Positions 61,717 to 64,000 of a stretch of 64,000 nt of DNA are shown here, in pieces; positions within the stretch are counted from its first letter, which is position 1; each line of letters starts with the position of its first letter. The stretch lies in assembly GCF_018614875.1 (NCBI RefSeq), contig NZ_JAGGNW010000011.1, forward strand, positions 186,001-250,000, given 5' to 3'. Below the pieces are notes generated by a model, which did not search any database, had not been told where the DNA came from, and saw nothing but the letters and a program-made list of their open reading frames with translations. The position numbers were made by a program, and so were the translations under genes. This DNA comes from Variovorax paradoxus (lineage in GTDB: Bacteria > Pseudomonadota > Gammaproteobacteria > Burkholderiales > Burkholderiaceae_C).

Positions 61717-63026
61717 GCCGCATCGCCGACATTGCCGCCGCGCTTGCCGGCTATGACCCCCAGGCGCTGAGCGTCGGCGGCGTCCAGACCTTTCTGGCGC
61801 AACTGGTGGCGCCGGCCGCAGTTGCGGAACGCGAAGAGGTCGCGCTGCGCGAAGCGCTCGGCCGCGTGCTGGCCGAAGACATCGTTTCACCGGTCAGCGT
61901 GCCGCCGCACGACAACTCCGCGATGGACGGCTTTGCCTTCGACGGCGCGATCCTGCGGGACGACTCGCCCACGGACGCATCCATCGAGCTGCGGGTGGTG
62001 GGTACCGCATTGGCCGGCGCGGCCTGGCGCGGCGCGCTGGATGCCGGCGACGCGGTTCGCATCATGACGGGCGCGGTCATGCCCGAAGGGCTCGACACCG
62101 TGATTCCGCAGGAATTCTGCAAGGTCGACGGCGACCGCGTGCGCTTTCCCGCCAAGGTGCTTCGCCGTGGCGACAACCGCCGCTTTGCCGGCGAAGACCT
62201 CATGCAGGGCCAGCCGGCCTTGCGGCGCGGCGAGCGACTGTCGCCCGCCGCGCTGGGCATGGTCGCGAGCCTGGGACTGCCTTCGGTGCCCGCGCTGCGG
62301 CGGCTGCGTGTGGCCTATTTTTCGACCGGCGACGAGATCCTGAGCCTCGGCGAGCCGCCGCGCGAAGGCGCGGTGTACGACAGCAACCGCTACACGGTGT
62401 TCGGCCTGCTCACGCGGCTGGGCTGCGAAGTGCTCGACCTGGGGCTGGTACGCGACGATCCGGCCGCCCTCGCGGCCACGCTGCAGCGAGCCGCCAGCGA
62501 GGCCGACGCCATCATCACCAGCGGCGGCGTGAGCGTCGGCGCCGCCGACCATACGCGCGCCGTGATGCAGCAGCTCGGCGACATGGCCTTCTGGCGCATT
62601 GCGATGCGTCCCGGCCGGCCGATGGCGGTCGGGCTCGTTCCGCGCGAACAGGCTGCGCCGCGGCCAGGCTCCGCGGTGCTCTTCGGCCTACCCGGCAATC
62701 CGGTGGCCGTCATGGTCACCTTTCTCGCCTTCGTGCGGCCAGCCTTGCTGCGCATGATGGGATGCCACGAGACGGCCGCGGCGCCGGCGCCCCTGCTGCG
62801 CGCGCGCGCCGTGAGCGCCATCCGCAAGAAGCCCGGCCGCACCGAATACCAGCGCGGCTTCGTGCAGGCGGTGGCCGGTGCCCTGCCCGAGGTTCGCATT
62901 GCCGGCAACCAGGGCTCTGGCGTGCTGAGCTCGATGGTCGAGGCCAACGGGCTCGTGGTGCTGCACCACGATCAGGGCAACGTGGCGGCAGGCGACGAAG
63001 TCGACGTGATGATGCTGGAGGCTTAG
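61713..63026 (+). CDS. moeA: Molybdopterin molybdenumtransferase
   Basis: Inserts molybdate into adenylylated molybdopterin to finish Moco. Of 437 residues, motifs are [62 protein letters not shown] and [14 protein letters not shown]. It forms one unit with moaA and mobA, so three steps of the pathway are together. moaCDE and mog are not in the window. Its stop lies 12 bases from the convergent rnhA end. Confidence 0.95.
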   Translation: MSRIADIAAALAGYDPQALSVGGVQTFLAQLVAPAAVAEREEVALREALGRVLAEDIVSPVSVPPHDNSAMDGFAFDGAILRDDSPTDASIELRVVGTALAGAAWRGALDAGDAVRIMTGAVMPEGLDTVIPQEFCKVDGDRVRFPAKVLRRGDNRRFAGEDLMQGQPALRRGERLSPAALGMVASLGLPSVPALRRLRVAYFSTGDEILSLGEPPREGAVYDSNRYTVFGLLTRLGCEVLDLGLVRDDPAALAATLQRAASEADAIITSGGVSVGAADHTRAVMQQLGDMAFWRIAMRPGRPMAVGLVPREQAAPRPGSAVLFGLPGNPVAVMVTFLAFVRPALLRMMGCHETAAAPAPLLRARAVSAIRKKPGRTEYQRGFVQAVAGALPEVRIAGNQGSGVLSSMVEANGLVVLHHDQGNVAAGDEVDVMMLEA

Positions 63027-63038
63027 CTCGCGCCCGGC

Positions 63039-63488
63039 TCAGATCCGGCCCAGGGCCTTGTCCACGCCCCTGTTGGCGAGCATGTCGGCGCGTTCGTTGC
63101 CGACGTCGCCCGAGTGGCCCTTGACCCAGCGCCATTCGATCAGGTGGCCTCCGTCGGCCACCAGTTTGTCGAGTTTCTGCCAGAGCTCGACGTTCTTGAC
63201 CGGCTGCTTGGTCGAGGTACGCCAGCCCTTGGCCTTCCAGCCGCGAATCCATTCGGTGATGCCCATGCGCACGTACTGGCTGTCGAGGTAGAGGATGACC
63301 TTGCAGGGCCGCTTGAGCGCGGCCAGGCCCTCGATCACGGCGGTGAGTTCCATCCGGTTGTTGGTGGTGTTGAGTTCGCCGCCGAACAGTTCCTTTTCGG
63401 TGGCGCCCGACTTGAGCCACGCGCCCCAGCCGCCGGGGCCGGGGTTGCCTTTGCAGGCGCCATCGGTGTAGATCACGACTTCGTTCAA
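63039..63488 (-). CDS. rnhA: Ribonuclease HI
   Basis: Removes RNA from RNA-DNA hybrids. Of 149 residues, catalytic acids lie in [17 protein letters not shown] (D9), [19 protein letters not shown] and NERADMLAN, and the substrate-binding [17 protein letters not shown] motif is present. The start is TTG at 63488, preceded by AAGGA about 10 bases upstream. No ATG lies near, and earlier in-frame codons code for low-quality sequence. Confidence 0.94.
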   Translation of the reverse strand: MNEVVIYTDGACKGNPGPGGWGAWLKSGATEKELFGGELNTTNNRMELTAVIEGLAALKRPCKVILYLDSQYVRMGITEWIRGWKAKGWRTSTKQPVKNVELWQKLDKLVADGGHLIEWRWVKGHSGDVGNERADMLANRGVDKALGRI

Positions 63489-63520
63489 AGCGCTCTTTTC
63501 CTTCTTCTTCAATTCAATGT

Positions 63521-64000
63521 TCAATCGGTGCCGTCGGCCCTGGCCTTGTGCATCTTGCCTGCGATGGGTACCGGTGCGGTGGCGCGCGCCGCCGCGCGAC
63601 GCCAGTCGGCGCTGAGCAGGCGCATGCCGCGCACCCGCTTGACCGCCACCAGGAAATACGCCGCGCCGAAAATGGGCCACCACCGCTCGCCGGCGGTGTC
63701 CATCCAGCGGCAGCGTTCGAGCCACGCCTCGCTGCGCACCGCGGGCCGGTAGACGCCAAAGCGCCCCGACTCCACCTCGAAGCTCAAGAGCCGCAGCCAG
63801 TCGCGCATGCGCCAGTAGCCGATGAACTCGCCGCCCTCGGGCAGGAAGAGATCGCCGAACCCGAGCTTGCGGTACAGGTGCGCGCGGCGCTGCCGCATGC
63901 CCCAGAGGCTGGTCGGATTGAGCCCGCAGATCACCACGCGGCCCTCGGGCACCAGCACCCGCTCCACTTCCCGCAAGGCCGCGTGGGGGTCCTGGCTCAG
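63521..64000 (-). CDS. SAM-dependent methyltransferase, partial (5' end outside window)
   Basis: The 160 C-terminal residues of a class I methyltransferase-like protein are present. The frame is open to the window edge, so the SAM-binding motif I is outside. Visible parts are [26 protein letters not shown] (motif IV/V region) and [19 protein letters not shown]. It is next to rnhA, as in the YafS-RnhA arrangement of other proteobacteria, and is probably a YafS-like protein. The substrate is unknown. Confidence 0.8.
   Translation of the reverse strand: MSQDPHAALREVERVLVPEGRVVICGLNPTSLWGMRQRRAHLYRKLGFGDLFLPEGGEFIGYWRMRDWLRLLSFEVESGRFGVYRPAVRSEAWLERCRWMDTAGERWWPIFGAAYFLVAVKRVRGMRLLSADWRRAAARATAPVPIAGKMHKARADGTD

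Overview
This window looks like a stretch of chromosome from a high-GC betaproteobacterium of the family Comamonadaceae, most probably Variovorax. This is inferred from protein character and gene order: thiO-thiS-thiG-thiE, ilvB-ilvN-ilvC-pssA-leuA, pobR/pobA, aat-bpt, and the DUF3619/DUF3106/RDD block behind a small sigma factor. No 16S gene is present to confirm it. Most genes sit in tight operons with 4-base ATGA or GTGA stop/start overlaps. I see no rRNA, CRISPR array, transposase or integrase. The single tRNA is tRNA-Asn(GTT).

Layout. 1-4797: end of a thiamine thiazole operon (thiO partial, thiS, thiG, thiE with an N-terminal extension) running into a TonB-dependent receptor. 4886-4961: tRNA-Asn with its own promoter and terminator. 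5174-16187: an accessory-looking stretch with DUF1003 and DUF4019 genes, a 0.75 kb regulatory-type gap that turns AT-rich, a 2564-residue trimeric autotransporter adhesin, and a partner lipoprotein that joins a BamE/SmpA-like part to an OmpA-like domain. 16205-20084 (minus): response regulator, histidine kinase, DegP protease and a small membrane protein, with a PmrA-type box in front of degP. 20141-28844: divergent pobR/pobA with repeated operator-like sites, small catabolic or detoxification genes, an AraC regulator, an orphan molybdenum hydroxylase large subunit, the N-end-rule transferases aat and bpt, and a second IclR regulator.

28902-38494 (minus): a D,D-peptidase, then the branched-chain amino acid block in transcription order ilvB, ilvN, a DUF4282 gene, ilvC, pssA, a leucine-rich leader peptide with attenuator, a type 2 leuA and a type 1 leuA. 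38779-42270 (plus): ECF-like sigma factor, DUF3619 membrane protein (possible anti-sigma factor), DUF3106, RDD, dgkA and a LOG-family gene. 42292-49275: glnB/nadE, a FemAB-like acyltransferase, soluble pyrophosphatase, and divergently a membrane H+-pyrophosphatase fused to a C-terminal OmpA-like domain.

49357-56900 (minus): small genes of unknown function and a lipid-type cluster made of a sterol-desaturase-family hydroxylase, a fatty acid desaturase, a ketosynthase fused to a heme-oxygenase-like iron domain, and a DUF6999 protein. A phospholipase D-type lipoprotein lies directly upstream. 56992-63026 (plus): peroxiredoxin, aldehyde dehydrogenase, SDR, and the molybdenum cofactor genes moaA-mobA-moeA, which could supply cofactor to the molybdoenzyme at 24-26 kb. 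63039-64000 (minus): rnhA and a partial methyltransferase.

The items most worth a second look are the ketosynthase-iron enzyme/desaturase operon, the pyrophosphatase-OmpA fusion, the leu leader attenuator, the PmrA-type box at degP, and the adhesin/lipoprotein pair with its AT-rich control region.
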